Source: Liolophura sinensis (lineage: Eukaryota > Mollusca > Polyplacophora > Chitonida > Chitonidae). Taken from it: a stretch of 64,000 bases of DNA. The stretch covers positions 18,649,717 to 18,713,716 of the forward strand of contig NC_088305.1 of the NCBI RefSeq assembly GCF_032854445.1, written 5' to 3'. A model generated the notes under the pieces. The model saw only the letters and a program-made list of their open reading frames with translations, did no database searches and had not been told where the DNA came from. Positions 49,262 through 60,959 of this stretch are shown here, piece after piece (the stretch's first letter is position 1; each line of letters starts with the position of its first letter). The position numbers were made by a program, and so were the translations under genes.

Positions 49262-49500
49262 TTGGCCCCTAACACTGACATGGATACCTGATCAGCACAG
49301 AATGAATGAATGAATCCTTGGGTTTAACATCGTACTTAACAATTTTTCAGTCATGAACAGCACAAAGAAGCGAATAAAAAAACAAAAACAAAACAAAAAA
49401 AAAAAGAAAAAAAACTTTTGATTAACGTGAAGGATAAAACCAACAGTTTCAATAGCGGAACACTGGTAGCTGTAACTTCTCAACAATGTTAACTTTTATC
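49262..49500 (-). repeat. Duplicated segment with SINE B tail, copy 1
   Basis: Nearly the same order of sequence as 53885-54110: gacatggatacctgatcag, gaatgaatgaatccttggg, acaatttttcagtcatgaac, an A-rich tract, then gcggaacactggtagctgta and cttctcaacaatgtt. It begins with a short SINE B tail. It lies in the 3' untranslated region of the kinase gene. Confidence 0.75.
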
Positions 49501-49507
49501 CTCCAGC

Positions 49508-52500
49508 TTAGTTAAACAGAGTGTCCAGGTCAGGAAGGTTTCCCGCGGGACTGCTTCCAACCGACAGATTCTCCAACGACTCTGGGTCATCTATAATAAT
49601 CACATCGGGGGTGTCCACATCTTCCTCCATCTCCTCAACATGGGTGGGGATTTTCTTGGGGGGTGGGGGTGAGTCTACCTCCATGTCTTCTACACTCATG
49701 CTGGAGGCCTTTCTCTTCCTGACAATTCGATCAGTCATGGGCACAGTAACAGGGCAGGAGAAAGGGTCTATAAAAACAACAGATGAAAGCAGACATTGAT
49801 TAGCTTCTTCAATTAAGTAATGCGACAAAATTTTCTGTCATTTTGATTTATTTTATTTCTTTATTTATTTGACTGTTTACCATACACAAGAATATTTCAT
49901 TTACACAATGGCTCCCAGCATTACGGTGGGAGGAAAACGGGCAGTCAGCCATTTGACTTTTGCCTCATGTTACTTATAAATGTATATCATCCTAGAAAAC
50001 ATCAGGTCTGTCTATTAAAACACTGCCGACTGAAATGCCTCCTTACCAAAGTCTGAATATAAATAACTTTAGCTGAAAAGAAAAACAAATGCTAAAAAAT
50101 ACTGTTCACCCATACGAAGTTCCCGCAATGACTTACCATGTCCAGAGAGAATCTGTATTGCCTGAGCAGGATAGAGACGCCCTCGAGGATGAGCGCAGAA
50201 GGACTTAAGAAGGACCTCCTTGAATTTTGGGTCCCAGCTGTTAAGTACAAATTTCTGAAGGACAGTCGGGTTGCTAGCCACCTGATGATAACAACAACAA
50301 CAAACACTCAAAAACACAATTCATATGAATAAATGTACACACTTGTAAGCTTTTGATTGGTTGGCTGGTATTTAACCCAAGAATTTTCCGCTTACATGGC
50401 AAAAGTTAGGTTTCTGGATGGGATAAAACTTTTAAATATGTGAAAGTCTTGTAAGTTCCTCACAGGCTCAATTACATGTGTACACTGGTTACATATGTTT
50501 TTTATTTTTTGAAGAACAATCATAATTTCACAACAGGTGTAACACCCTACTCAGGCTTCTCATTAAATGAATGGTACATATTACGATGCTATTAAAATGT
50601 GACATAACAAAAACTAGAACTCGAAGATAATCCAGCGAATTATCGTACATACCCCAATAATGATTTCAACGTCATTATGAGATGGGAAGAATTTTGGAAT
50701 ACAGTGTAGCCTAAAGCACAGATAGAGGAGTGAGCTCCCAAAGCTGTACAGATCCGCTTGGCTACTGATTTCCAGCTCTCCTTCAGACCATCGCCCCTTA
50801 TACCCCTTCTTGTCCAGAACGTAGCGGCATTGTTCCGGGGCCATATAGGCTGGGGTCCAGCCCTTGGAATGAATGGGGTCTGCTGTGCGCATGCAGGCCC
50901 CAAAGTCGCATATCTTCAGGTCGTAAAAAGCACGACCAACGTTCCAAGAAAGGCAGAGATTCTGGGCTGAAATTATAACACACAAGGTTATTCTGACCAT
51001 GCATACTGTACACATATACATGTACACCCAGGCTCGTTATGATTCAGGAAATGTTTGCTTTTATTCCTTAATACAGCATGCATTTTAAGATGTGCGAAAA
51101 GGTATAAAGAGGATAAAAATCACAATAAACTATAGTTATCCTGAAGGTCCCAGTGGTCAGTCCAGAAATTAAGCAGCTGTCATATAGGAAGAGGCAGGGG
51201 AAGAGGTCATATAAGGGGCACACAGTTGGTCCCATCAAGTTAAGCAGTGAGTGACAATGATTCTAAAAAGGTTTTGAAAACATATACATACATATAATTA
51301 GAGGGGAAATTAGGAGATATAAAATATGCCTGAATGTTTTTTTTTTTTTGTTTTTTTACATAACTATTTTAATTTCTCACATAACCATTATCTTTGTTTT
51401 AGAATTACTTTTTATGAATCCTTTAAGTAATTCATTATACAATCACAAATATACTAAGCCACAGACTGTATCTAATGCCAGGCAGCACGTTTATGGGAAG
51501 GGAAAACTGGAGTGCCCAGAGGAAACCACCAACCTGGCCCAGAGGAAACCACCAACCTTGCCAAGAGGCAACCACGAACCTTGCCAGATGAAACCACCAA
51601 CCTTCACCAGAGGAAACCACCAACCTTCACCAGAGGAAACCACCAACCTTGCCAGAGGAAACCACCAACCTTGCCCAGAGGAAACCACCAACACTCACCA
51701 GATACCTGACAAACATGCTCACCTAAAGCTGCAACCATAACACTGACTCCAGCACATAACCTCAGTGGTCAAGAGCTGGACAGTCAAAGAGAACCAGCGA
51801 TTCAACCGTCTCAGCTAGCATGGCCGGACTGCATGATATGCTAGGTCATAAAATTCCTAAGTAGTTTTCAGCTTTTCAGTGACGATTGTTGAAGGGTGAA
51901 GAGTTACTTCAACTGAGGCACAATACAGATACATTAAGATAGCTCATTACAATTAACTTGAAACAATCCCATTTTCATCATGCTTAATTTCGTACGTGTA
52001 ATTATACTTTATGGGAGGTTGAGTCCATGCTGCCAAAGTGCTGCGACCACTGAAGTATCATGCCGAAGATGACAGACGTGACACCCCACCCAGTTGCATT
52101 ATACTGATACCAGGGCCAAGCAGTCCTGTTTCCTTGCTCTAGCCTCTCAGTGCTGAGCCTCACACAAGGTAGCAACAAGTATGTTGTTTAATATCTTTGG
52201 TATGACCCGGCCATGGTTTGATCCTCCTTCTCCTGACTTTGCAAGTTTCTCTGTTCCAGCGTCAACAAACTTTATCCTTATTACTTACGCTTGATGTCCA
52301 AATGCATCACCCGCATCCGTCTGAGATAATCCAGAGCACCGTAACCTTGGCGACCAATGTCCATGATATTCTGCTCTGTTAGTAACTTGCGCATGTTCTC
52401 ATCTGCCACAACTTTGTTGAAGGAAAATCCTGGCAAAAACACACAATTATTTCAGGTTAAACCAAGGTGAATTCTCAAGAATTGCAACACAGGTCAAAAT

Positions 52501-55500
52501 CATATTTTACATCTTTTTTAAATGGAAGCATAGTTTAAATCTTCAGGTAATTTGGTCTTTCAACTGCTGCTCATTTCCTCACTTGAAACAAACAGTTCAA
52601 AGAAATGGGCACAATTTTCAGGAAATAACACTAACAAAATTAAAGTTTGAAATAGCTGAAAATATGATAAAAACAAACATCTCATCAAGAAACAACTCTT
52701 AATTTCTTCAAAATGGAAGATAAAAAGGGGCCAAAATAACATTTGCATGATAGACTACATCGTTCCATTGGTAGAGAACAAATACGAACTGCGAAAATGC
52801 TGATTTTGGCCAATCAATCTTGAAATAATGGTGTCATTAAAAGTTGAACCTGTTTTAAGTTGCATGTTTCATCTACATCTTCCTCATTTGAGAAGAGAAA
52901 ACAAACTGAAAGGAAGGTATAAGTGTGGAAGGTTCTTACCGGCAAAATTCATGAAAACTTCAACAAATTTGCCTTCTTGTAAGATACAGCCGTGAATCTC
53001 CATAAGACATGGATGTGTCAGATACAATGGCACCAGGACCTCCTCTGGCCTGAACGCAGACCGCTTTATCTGGAATGTTATAAAATCCACCCCCAATTCC
53101 AGTGAAGTTATGATACTCTAAATCTTCAAACATTTTTGTCGTAACAATACTGCCAAAAAAAATGCCAAAAATTATTTGTTTGTTTCAATATACAACGTAC
53201 ATGCAAGCTTCATAAAACTGTGTAGATTATTTCTCTACAAAACATAGTCCTCTCAAAAAGTTTCAAAATATGGATGACAGTGGTGGTTGAAAAAGATGAA
53301 GAACAGTTAAAGGGTATTCAACACGAATACAGAAATGCTTTGTTTTTCTTCAAATTTCGTACTTTTTAAGTGACACAGTTCACCCGATTCTGATGTAAAG
53401 TCACTTCAGTTTTTATCAGAAAAACTAAACTGTTTTTATTTTAGTACATTTAGCTTTACAGAAAATTAAGTTTTACCTTGAGATTTCATATTAAGTTTTG
53501 TCATGGAAAAATTGGTTAAATTTGTTATCTACAATGTATGCTCATGAAAATATCAAGGACAAATATCAAACAGGTTTACTGGTCACCTCTCAAGGCGCAT
53601 GCATGGATGAATTCAACACTGTAGTACTCACCTTTTTTTTAACAATTGAAGCCTGGGAAGACTTGTCCACAATCACCCCGGCTTTGCCAAATGCTCCATG
53701 GCCAAGAGAAAAACTTTTTTCGTAGCTGACAACCTTTTTATATGTGTAGCCATATTTCTCACTGGTCACCATTTTCTACAAAAAAAAAAAAAAACAACAT
53801 ATCAGCAAAGCAGAAAAGCCTGTAAGGCACAGAACCAGCATAATTCTGCAGAGTTACCTCCCTTTGTGATAAGCCACTACCTTCCCTCTACCATTGACAT
53901 GGATGACTGATCAGAATAGAATGAATGAATAAATCCTTGGGTTTAACATCATACTTAACAATTTTTCAGTCATGAACAGCACAAAAAGTGAAAAAAAAAG
54001 TGAATAAAAAAAAAAAAAGTGAACTTTTGATAAACCTGAAGGATAAAACTCACAGTTTGAATGGCGGAACACTGGTAGCCGTAACGTCTCAACAATGTTA
54101 AACTGGCCTTTTAAAAAAAATGTAATACGTAATACCTGTACCTTTGTAAGCTAATGTGAAGTTGTGAAAAGTTCCTAATTCTTGAAAGAGGAAACCTTAT
54201 CATATTCTAGTGTTCCCAATAAAAATATGAAAAGTGTACCTGGGTGCAAGACATGAAAAACACACAGCCAAAGACAAAAGATTCTGCTTCTTCATGCCTT
54301 ATCATTTGAATGAAAACACACAAAAAATATGAAGATTCTGCTCCGTGGGCCTCATTTTGTAAAGGGCCTCAAGTACCTTCACACTAATTCATTTATTTTA
54401 AATATTTACATGTTTCTTTTCAATACATTACATTAGCTGGGGCTTATAATTATTGAACTCAGAAAATGGCAAAACTGATGCATCTCAGCTATAGTCAAAC
54501 TCGCTGCATTACTTCATTTTTTATTTTTTTAGCCTCTACTTCCTGTATATCTGTCTGTATTTAACGGGGTCTTGCGCCACACTCAATGACTTTTCTTGAT
54601 GAATAAAAAAACTGTGAACAGGTAGTAAACCACCATCTTTTGCAAGGTACTGTACCTGCCAAACTCTCTGACCTACACTGGATTAGAACCTGCAACCTCA
54701 TTGGCCAAAGGAGTGAGTGAATGCTTGGGGTTTAACATCATACTTAACAATTTTTCAGTCATATGACGACGAAGGAGTCATTAGGTGTCATGTACGTGCA
54801 ATGTGCCTCCTTGTTGTAGGACGGATTTCCACCGCTCTTTTATCTGGTGCTGCTTCACTGAGATGCCTTACCGAAGGCAAGTAAGCCGCCATGCCTGAGC
54901 CATTATACCGATACGGATCCTCTTTATGCTGAACGCTTTAGTTACAAGTTCCTCTTTTAAAGTCTTCGGTGTGACTCATCAATGGCCAAAGGACCAAACC
55001 ATTTGCCCCCACCCCCTCCTGAACTTTATGTATTGATATATTTCCATAGATACCTCTGGACAGAGAATAATCCCTGTATCCTTTTCATCAAATTTATTCT
55101 CTGTCATCAACTGTTTCATTGCCTCTTGTGTCCCATATAACACCTTCCTACAACACCAAGGTCAAGGTCACCTAAAACACCCTGCGAAATTCTTCTCAAT
55201 CTTCACATTCATAGGAAAATGCTAAATGCAATTTTTTTATAATTCTTTTTACTCCCTTCTTAGGAAGAGAAAACATAAGTTCCGATGGAAGTGTTTGAAA
55301 ACTTAGTTATATATAATTATGGTTTTGAATATTTTTTTTTTTTGTTTCCTTCAATAAGAAAACGACATTTGAAAATAACTTTGTATGGCTGGTAACTGGG
55401 ACCACCTCTTGGTATATACTGTATCTGCATAATAATCTTCCAAATGAACATATAACAAATATATTTGTGCTAGAATTTGGTCTTTTCAGGTAACAAATGT

Positions 55501-56558
55501 GTTCAACAATGTAATTTTAATTACAAGTACGTTTTTAAGATATTCACAAAGATTATCAAAATACAGATTAAAAGCATGTCTTTGGACATCAATAACAAAT
55601 TTACAATGAAATAAATTTATTAGGCATGCATCACATCCTTATCTAAAACATTATAATCTAACGAAATATGCCAAGAGGTGGTTCCAATTCCTCACCATAC
55701 AAAAATATTCTCAAACACCAACAGCAACATATGTTCAAAGATATCTGCAAAAAACATTTCACGTTCTTTCTTCTGACTGTTGCCTGCTCCTCTAAATTAC
55801 AGTATTATCACTCTATAATAGGGAACATTCGACCACTCCCCCTCCCCCCAAGTTCGGTGGCAGAACATATTGTGCTGCTGGACTGCCAATTTAAGAGTAT
55901 GCCTACAATACACAGAAGATGCACAGAAACTGAGAGATATAACAAAAAGAAAAAAAAATAAGGTCACCACTTGGACAGACTTGTTTCGGGAGGGTTATGC
56001 TCCCTCAATATTACTTTTTCATGTTCTTACCCTAGGACTGGCTTTTTCACAGGTAAGTCCAGGTAATGTATCACATCCGGCTCTGGCGAAGGAGGCAAGA
56101 TGTCTACCCCATGCTGTCCCCAAAGGGATGGCACTTCGTTCAAGAAGGTCACATACCCACGATCACATTTATCAACTGGATTCCTTGCACGAGAATATTC
56201 AAATTTCTTCTCAGCCAGACTGACATATTTCGAGGCAGTGTCAAGTACTAAATCTGAAATAAAAAAAAAAATCAAAATTAGGGGCTTTAATAGCAATAAG
56301 CCTGTGATGCAGGTTTTGTGAAACATTATTTACCATTCTAATTAAGTGATGAATATTTAGATTTATGTATCAGGTATTGGGATGTTTACCTTGCGTGGCT
56401 GGAGCTGTCTCAGGGACAGGCTGGCTGAGGTTTACGGCAGGCTTGTGGGACGTGGCCTTCCACTGTGGCCTAGTGGACGCAGAGGGTAGGACCTTAGCAG
56501 CCCCGTCATCCTCTGGGTGTCTTCTTATCACACCCTTATCCTCTGGCTTCATCATCTT
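49508..56558 (-). CDS. Protein kinase, MAP3K8 (Tpl2)/NIK-like, main exon set
   Basis: Minus-strand exons are 56558-56390, 56253-56031 (or to 56051), 53761-53632 (or from 53775), 53069-52940, 52429-52289, 50966-50653, 50281-50137 and 49767-49508. All have GT/AG sites and agreeing phases, and the stop is TAA at 49508. An N-terminal linker of about 130 residues leads into a kinase domain. The Gly loop is LGHGAFGKAG, the beta-3 lysine lies in ASIVK, the alpha-C region in FRPEEV, the catalytic loop is HLDIKPQN, then CDFGACM, YMAPEQ and SSQADLYSFG. The arginine of HRD is leucine, while the catalytic Asp, Lys and Asn are kept, so it should be an active non-RD kinase. The layout resembles Tpl2 and NIK, serine/threonine MAP3 kinases of innate immune signalling, but the subfamily call is by eye. 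The C-terminal exon is acidic with basic patches (RKRKASS, PPPPKK), possibly nuclear-targeting. Introns contain SINEs and a tandem array. Confidence 0.82.
49855..49945 (-). repeat. SINE family A tail fragment in a kinase intron
   Basis: Shows ttctttatttatttgactg, acacaagaatatttcattta, cagcattacggtgggagga and aaacgggcag. Only the 3' domain remains. Confidence 0.7.
51515..51705 (+). repeat. Tandem array, 22-24-bp unit, in a kinase intron
   Basis: Eight copies of a unit close to cagaggaaaccaccaacctt plus gcc, with small length changes. All three frames stay open across it, producing misleading Pro/Thr/Asn-rich or Trp/Val/Gly-rich frames. Confidence 0.9.
52013..52232 (-). mobile_element. SINE family B variant
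   Basis: Shows gagtccatgctgccaaagtg, ctgcgaccactgaagtatca, cccagttgcattatactgat, aagcagtcctgtttccttgc and ctagcctctcagtgctgagc. It ends at ggtatgacccggccatggtt plus tgatcc, a tRNA-like end. The middle differs from the typical B copies while head and tail are related. Confidence 0.7.
53885..54110 (-). repeat. Duplicated segment with SINE B tail, copy 2
   Basis: Partner of 49262-49500. Shared blocks are gacatggatgactgatcag, gaatgaatgaataaatcctt, acaatttttcagtcatgaac, gcggaacactggtagccgta and cgtctcaacaatgtt. It lies in an intron of the kinase gene about 110 bp upstream of the Gly-loop exon. Confidence 0.75.
54713..54982 (-). mobile_element. SINE family B with 11-bp target-site duplication
   Basis: Shows gtgagtgaatgcttggggt, taacatcatacttaacaatt, gcaatgtgcctccttgttgt, accgaaggcaagtaagccgc and cttcggtgtgactca. 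It is flanked by TGGCCAAAGGA at 54702-54712 and 54983-54993. The extreme head is missing, and a block around gtcaaccagtcgttgcac has been lost. Confidence 0.9.
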
Positions 56559-57289
56559 CTGCCAAAATAGAAGACAATTTTAGTTGTGACTTAGCAGCTC
56601 TAAATGTTACTGTAGGTCGTTGGGCTGGTCTGCTAACTACCTGTATAAAAGAATACCAGCAGCATTGTGGTGAGTATAATGCCCGAGAGGAATCTTCATG
56701 GATGTTGATGATACATGAGGTTACCATGACATACGCGCAAGTGGACAAGCGCGTCCACCACAAATGAAATCTGGAGTTTTAGACCTCACACAAAATGATT
56801 TCTATTTATACAGTACATCTAAGGAAAATGGTTATTGGTAACTACCTGTAAATTGAACCAAATAGTGAATAAAAACTAAATACGCTACTCTGTATGTTAA
56901 GTTAATGCAAGGTCACAAGGCACCAGTACAGTCACTAGAATACACCCTAATAACATACATGTATATATGTACACTGAGAGGAAAAGTTTTTTTTCCAACG
57001 GGCTTTAACATCACCGAAAACCAATACAATATAAAATTTCCCAACATCACAATGATGAATTGTACTGTAATACCCTTTTTTAACCTTGCCAAGGATCCTC
57101 CTCATGGGCATGTGAAACACATACACATACACATTACAGACCAGCTTTTCAAATCCACTGCCCCATGTATACTGTCCATTGCGGATATGTTAAGGAAGCT
57201 CCATGTAGACCGTCAAGCTATTTACTGGTACCACAGATGTATTAAGTACTATCAAGCCTCAGTGGTAACGTAACCATGACCATACTTAC

Positions 57290-57322
57290 GTCCTTAAACC
57301 TGTGATTATGAAGCCGTATCTC
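57290..57322 (-). CDS. Candidate 33-nt micro-exon of the kinase gene
   Basis: On the minus strand, acceptor ttctgtcag precedes 33 nt that end at a strong donor gtaagt. Phase is 0 on both sides, matching the phase-0 start of the next exon at 56558. It would encode EIRLHNHRFKD. Support is from splice sites and phase only. Confidence 0.35.
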
Positions 57323-58411
57323 CTGACAGAATCAACACTCTAGTTTTCTTGTAAATATTAACGCGATAAGTTTCTGATAAAACGATCAAAATGGCGGATG
57401 ATCAAAAGAATCCAGGAAAAGGAGGCCTGATCATGTGACCCTATCAGGCCACTTGGTTTTTGAATGAGGCTTCCGAGGGGTGAACTCCTGTGAACAGGAA
57501 CTGTGCTGTCAGCATGGACAAGGAAGTAAGTTTTTCAGACCAGTCTAGCAGTTCTGCCATGTCTCCCACAGTGCAGAAACTTAGATATTTTCTACTCAAC
57601 ACGGGCTTTAATACATACAATTTTTGCCTACAACTAAACAAAACTGTATATACCTTCCTATAAACGCACGACATTAAATCATCAGTTTCACCAAACATTA
57701 AATTTATAGTCACTTTGCCCGACTCCTGGAGTTCTAATGACCTTTAGAGAAAGTTTTTTTTTAAAGTCTGTGTGAAAGGCACATGTACGATTATAACTTA
57801 CTAGAAAAATGGTTCAGCATCAAAAGCTAAAACTTATAACCCATATTGGCCTCTTACATTGCTGTTTCAGGCTGACGGTTTAAGATATAAACAGCATTTA
57901 GTTTGATTTATTGATAACGTTTTTTTTTCAATACATGTATACTGAAGCATATAATTACACAGACAACCGTGTTCATGGTACACCTTGTGAGCCCCAGGGG
58001 ACTTTCACCACTGTCGTGCTCCACATTGCTACTTTATCCATACTAACCTTGTATATGTGTGTCTGTTACCACATTTACTCAAAACTCCTGGCTTGATATG
58101 ACCTACATACACACAAGTATTGTGGACAAACAAATAATTCACACCTGGGCACCTTAAAAACTGTAATCAGATGCCGTGAAATAAGAAACTCCAAAGCGCG
58201 TTCAGTGAGTAACAGAGACATGTGATGCAGATAAACAGTACATATCTTCTGCAGATGTGGAGGATATTTACTAGATGTACAACATGTGTGACACATAAAA
58301 GATGCACGAGTTTCAAAATAAATGTAAGCTACGTTTATGAAATGGACAACTAAGAAAAGTTGTTCAGTGAGGTTCAGGGAGTGTGATACACTACAGATAC
58401 AGATGTGCTTC

Positions 58412-58510
58412 ATTTATTATTTATTTACTTATTTGATCCCGTACTCAAAAATATTTTACTTATTCAACAGCGGTCAGCATTATTGTGGGAGAAAAACGAA
58501 CCGAGAAGAT
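58412..58510 (-). repeat. SINE family A tail fragment
   Basis: Shows atttattatttatttactta, cgtactcaaaaatattttac and agcggtcagcattattgtg followed by gggagaaaaacg. Only the 3' domain remains. Confidence 0.7.
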
Positions 58511-58602
58511 TTTCTTCTGTCTTGGATATCAACTTACTATGTACATGTACAGTACTTGTATGAAAACAGAAACTCCCTTCAAAAGAAATGTTAAACTTCG
58601 TT

Positions 58603-58800
58603 TGTATGTATGTAAGTATGTATGTATGTATGCCTGAGGTTTAGCATCATACTTAACAATTTTCCAGTCATACCATGACGAGGAGTCATTAGGTCTGTGT
58701 ACATAAGTTGTGCCTTCTTATGGCAGGGAGTCCATGCCGCCAAAGTGCTGCTGCCACTAAAGTGCCGTCAAACCTGTTCTATGCCACCAGTACAGGGAGA
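58603..58800 (-). mobile_element. SINE family B variant, partial copy with TATG repeat tail
   Basis: Opens with a TATGTATG repeat, then gcctgaggtttagcatcata, acaattttccagtcatacca, gagtccatgccgccaaagtg and ctgctgccactaaagtgccg. The head is not clear. Confidence 0.7.
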
Positions 58801-60129
58801 TTTAAAAAGTGGCCGCATATGACAGTTGGCCACACAAGACAGGTTGTGAAAACCTAGCCAAATCACAACTCAATTAAGTTTCAGGAAATCTACACTTGTA
58901 CATAGTAAACCTATAAATAATTGTTACAGCACTAATCTGGTCTGCTACATTTCATAGAAATATAACAATTGTAGTGAAATAATACCTCAATAATACAATT
59001 TCAAGTTTTATGGGGTAGACCTATGGACCTGACGCATTCAACAGGCACTTACAGAAAGAGTTTCAGGTCAGGGCACGCATGACAGGAGAACTTTCTGCCA
59101 ATCACTGTCAAACTCTAAAAAGCCATATGCCAGTTTGGCCTACGTAGGTATAAATAAACTATTTTAACAAATTTTTGGACTGTAAATGGGAGACTGCTGA
59201 GATGTTTGAAAATCCAGTCAATCATATTTGCCATTACCGGTGAAACAACAACAACAACAACAACAAAATGTACGAGTGAAGGTAGATCAATTTCTCTATG
59301 CGTTCGATACAGGCAATTTTTTCAGAAAGCAAAATGAAAACACAACACCATACCCCTGCAAAGATAATGGTCAAGCAAGCCAGATAATTTGTCAAAGAAA
59401 CCATTCATGGCAGGAACTACAGAGGTCAGATTACATCCGAGTTTGCCCACTATTTATGGCATTCATAGCTGCAGCAGTGGATTACCTCCATGCTGAAGTC
59501 TGAGCTATGAATGCCATAAAGCAGTGGATTTCCAGAGTGTCTGGACTACAGCCAGCTGGGCCTCATTAAGGAGCAAAAGACTTCGCTGCCATTCACCAAT
59601 AATGACCACACTTCACTTGTCATCACAAAGTGGCAATTCGTAACTTTTAATCACTACAAAAACTTCCGAAGTCTGTGGTCGCCACTTTGAAATTTTTGAA
59701 TGTCCAATGCAGCAGTCATCATTACTGTTGAAAGTCTTGGCCGCTCAGGACAGGCTGATATAGAATTTGGTGGCAAAATATATTGGCCGCTGGACGCGTT
59801 GGACAGGTGCCCGCATGTTACAGGCCGTTTAACATGGACAATTTTTTGGTCGCGACAGGGAGTGGCCGTTCACGGCAGATCGACGCTGAGGATAAGAACA
59901 TACAATACCACACATTATTCCATTTTTTTTTTTTATTTTATCAAAACTGTTATTTACCCCATGAGTCTTGCACACCCATGTTGCTAATGATGTCAACACT
60001 GGTGGATACAGGAGACGATAAAAAAAGCAGAATTATTTATCATCAATTTCAGGGTTGAAATTTAAGTCTTGAAAGAGAGTGGCACAATATTTTCACTCTA
60101 GTTCTGAAAAAAACTTAGAATTGGTAGCA

Positions 60130-60600
60130 GGGCTACCAAAGAGCTCGCCTGTATGAGACACATGAATGCAAAACTTCAGCTCAATGCATAACGAACTGAA
60201 ATCGTGAATTTATGGTACTTAATGTGATCATAGAGTATCAGCGATGGAGCCCCCCCACTTCCCACTTTCCTTGCGTCATTGTGCTTTATATGCATGTAAA
60301 ACCTCAGGTCAATACATACAATATTTTTTAAGACACCAACCCCAACATATCGTTTAACAACGATTCTAATACACAATAGACAAGTCAGGAATTCAATAAT
60401 TTATGATATTTACAATGCACACACCTAATCAATGATGGAATATCCCCAGGGTGCTATTGTGGTTTCCATGTGAGCAAACCCTGAGCTCAATAATAATACA
60501 TGCGGCAATTTTTGAGACACCACCCCTAACATTCTGTTTAACGCTGATTCTAAAGCATAACACACCAAGTCAGGAATTCAGTCATTTACACGGTGTGTAA
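60130..60600 (+). repeat. Repeat E, two tandem copies of about 185 bp
   Basis: gcaaaccctgagctcaataa, gacaccacccctaacattct and accaagtcaggaattcagtc in the second unit match acctcaggtcaatacataca, gacaccaaccccaacatatc and acaagtcaggaattcaataa in the first. A third partial copy lies at 62525-62630. Confidence 0.6.
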
Positions 60601-60696
60601 GCCAGAGAGGCGTGCAGCCGTGATTTCCATGGCCAAGATGCCAAAAGCATGGCCTACGTGTAATTTTGGCAACACAGTTAGACTAAAGCCGTGTTG

Positions 60697-60865
60697 CATG
60701 CTGGCTTCCTCTCCGGCCATAAGTGGTAAGGTCTGCCAGCAACCTGCGGATGGTCGTGCCTTTTCCCCGGGCTCTGTCCAGTTTTCTCCCACCATAATGC
60801 AGGCCGCCGTTTTATAAGGGAAATACTCCTGAGTACGTTGTAAAACACCAATAAAATAAATAAAA
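60697..60865 (+). mobile_element. SINE family A, partial copy
   Basis: Shows catgctggcttcctctccg, ctgcggatggtcgtgccttt, atgcaggccgccgttttata and gtacgttgtaaaacaccaat followed by AAATAAATAAA. It ends about 20 bp from the donor of the candidate exon 60959-60888. Confidence 0.85.
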
Positions 60866-60887
60866 CTGTGTTGCTCCCCTCACCTAC

Positions 60888-60959
60888 AGTGTCCAAAGAC
60901 AGTCCGCCATCACTGTCCCCATTTGAGCGTAAGAATCCTTTCAACACTTCGCTAATCAC
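60888..60959 (-). CDS. Candidate 5' exon of the kinase gene
   Basis: On the minus strand, an acceptor-like ttttag-type site (gatgtttag) precedes 72 nt without a stop, ending at gtaggt or, 4 nt later, at gtgagg. With the first donor, phase is 0/0 and it would encode 24 residues beginning VISEVLKGFLRS and ending GLSLDT. This phase fits both its candidate neighbours (63913-63848 and 57322-57290). With the second donor it fits neither. The evidence is splice sites and phase only. Confidence 0.35.

Larger units (their letters stand above)
42634..49500. other. 3' region between two convergent genes
   Basis: Contains the likely 3' untranslated region of the PPxY gene and that of the kinase gene. 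It also contains SINE A (43002), a 98-bp minisatellite (45085), SINE B (46945), a 24-bp array (47454) and a duplicated segment (49262). Between about 47600 and 49090 I see AT-rich sequence only. No additional exon chain was recognised. Confidence 0.5.
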
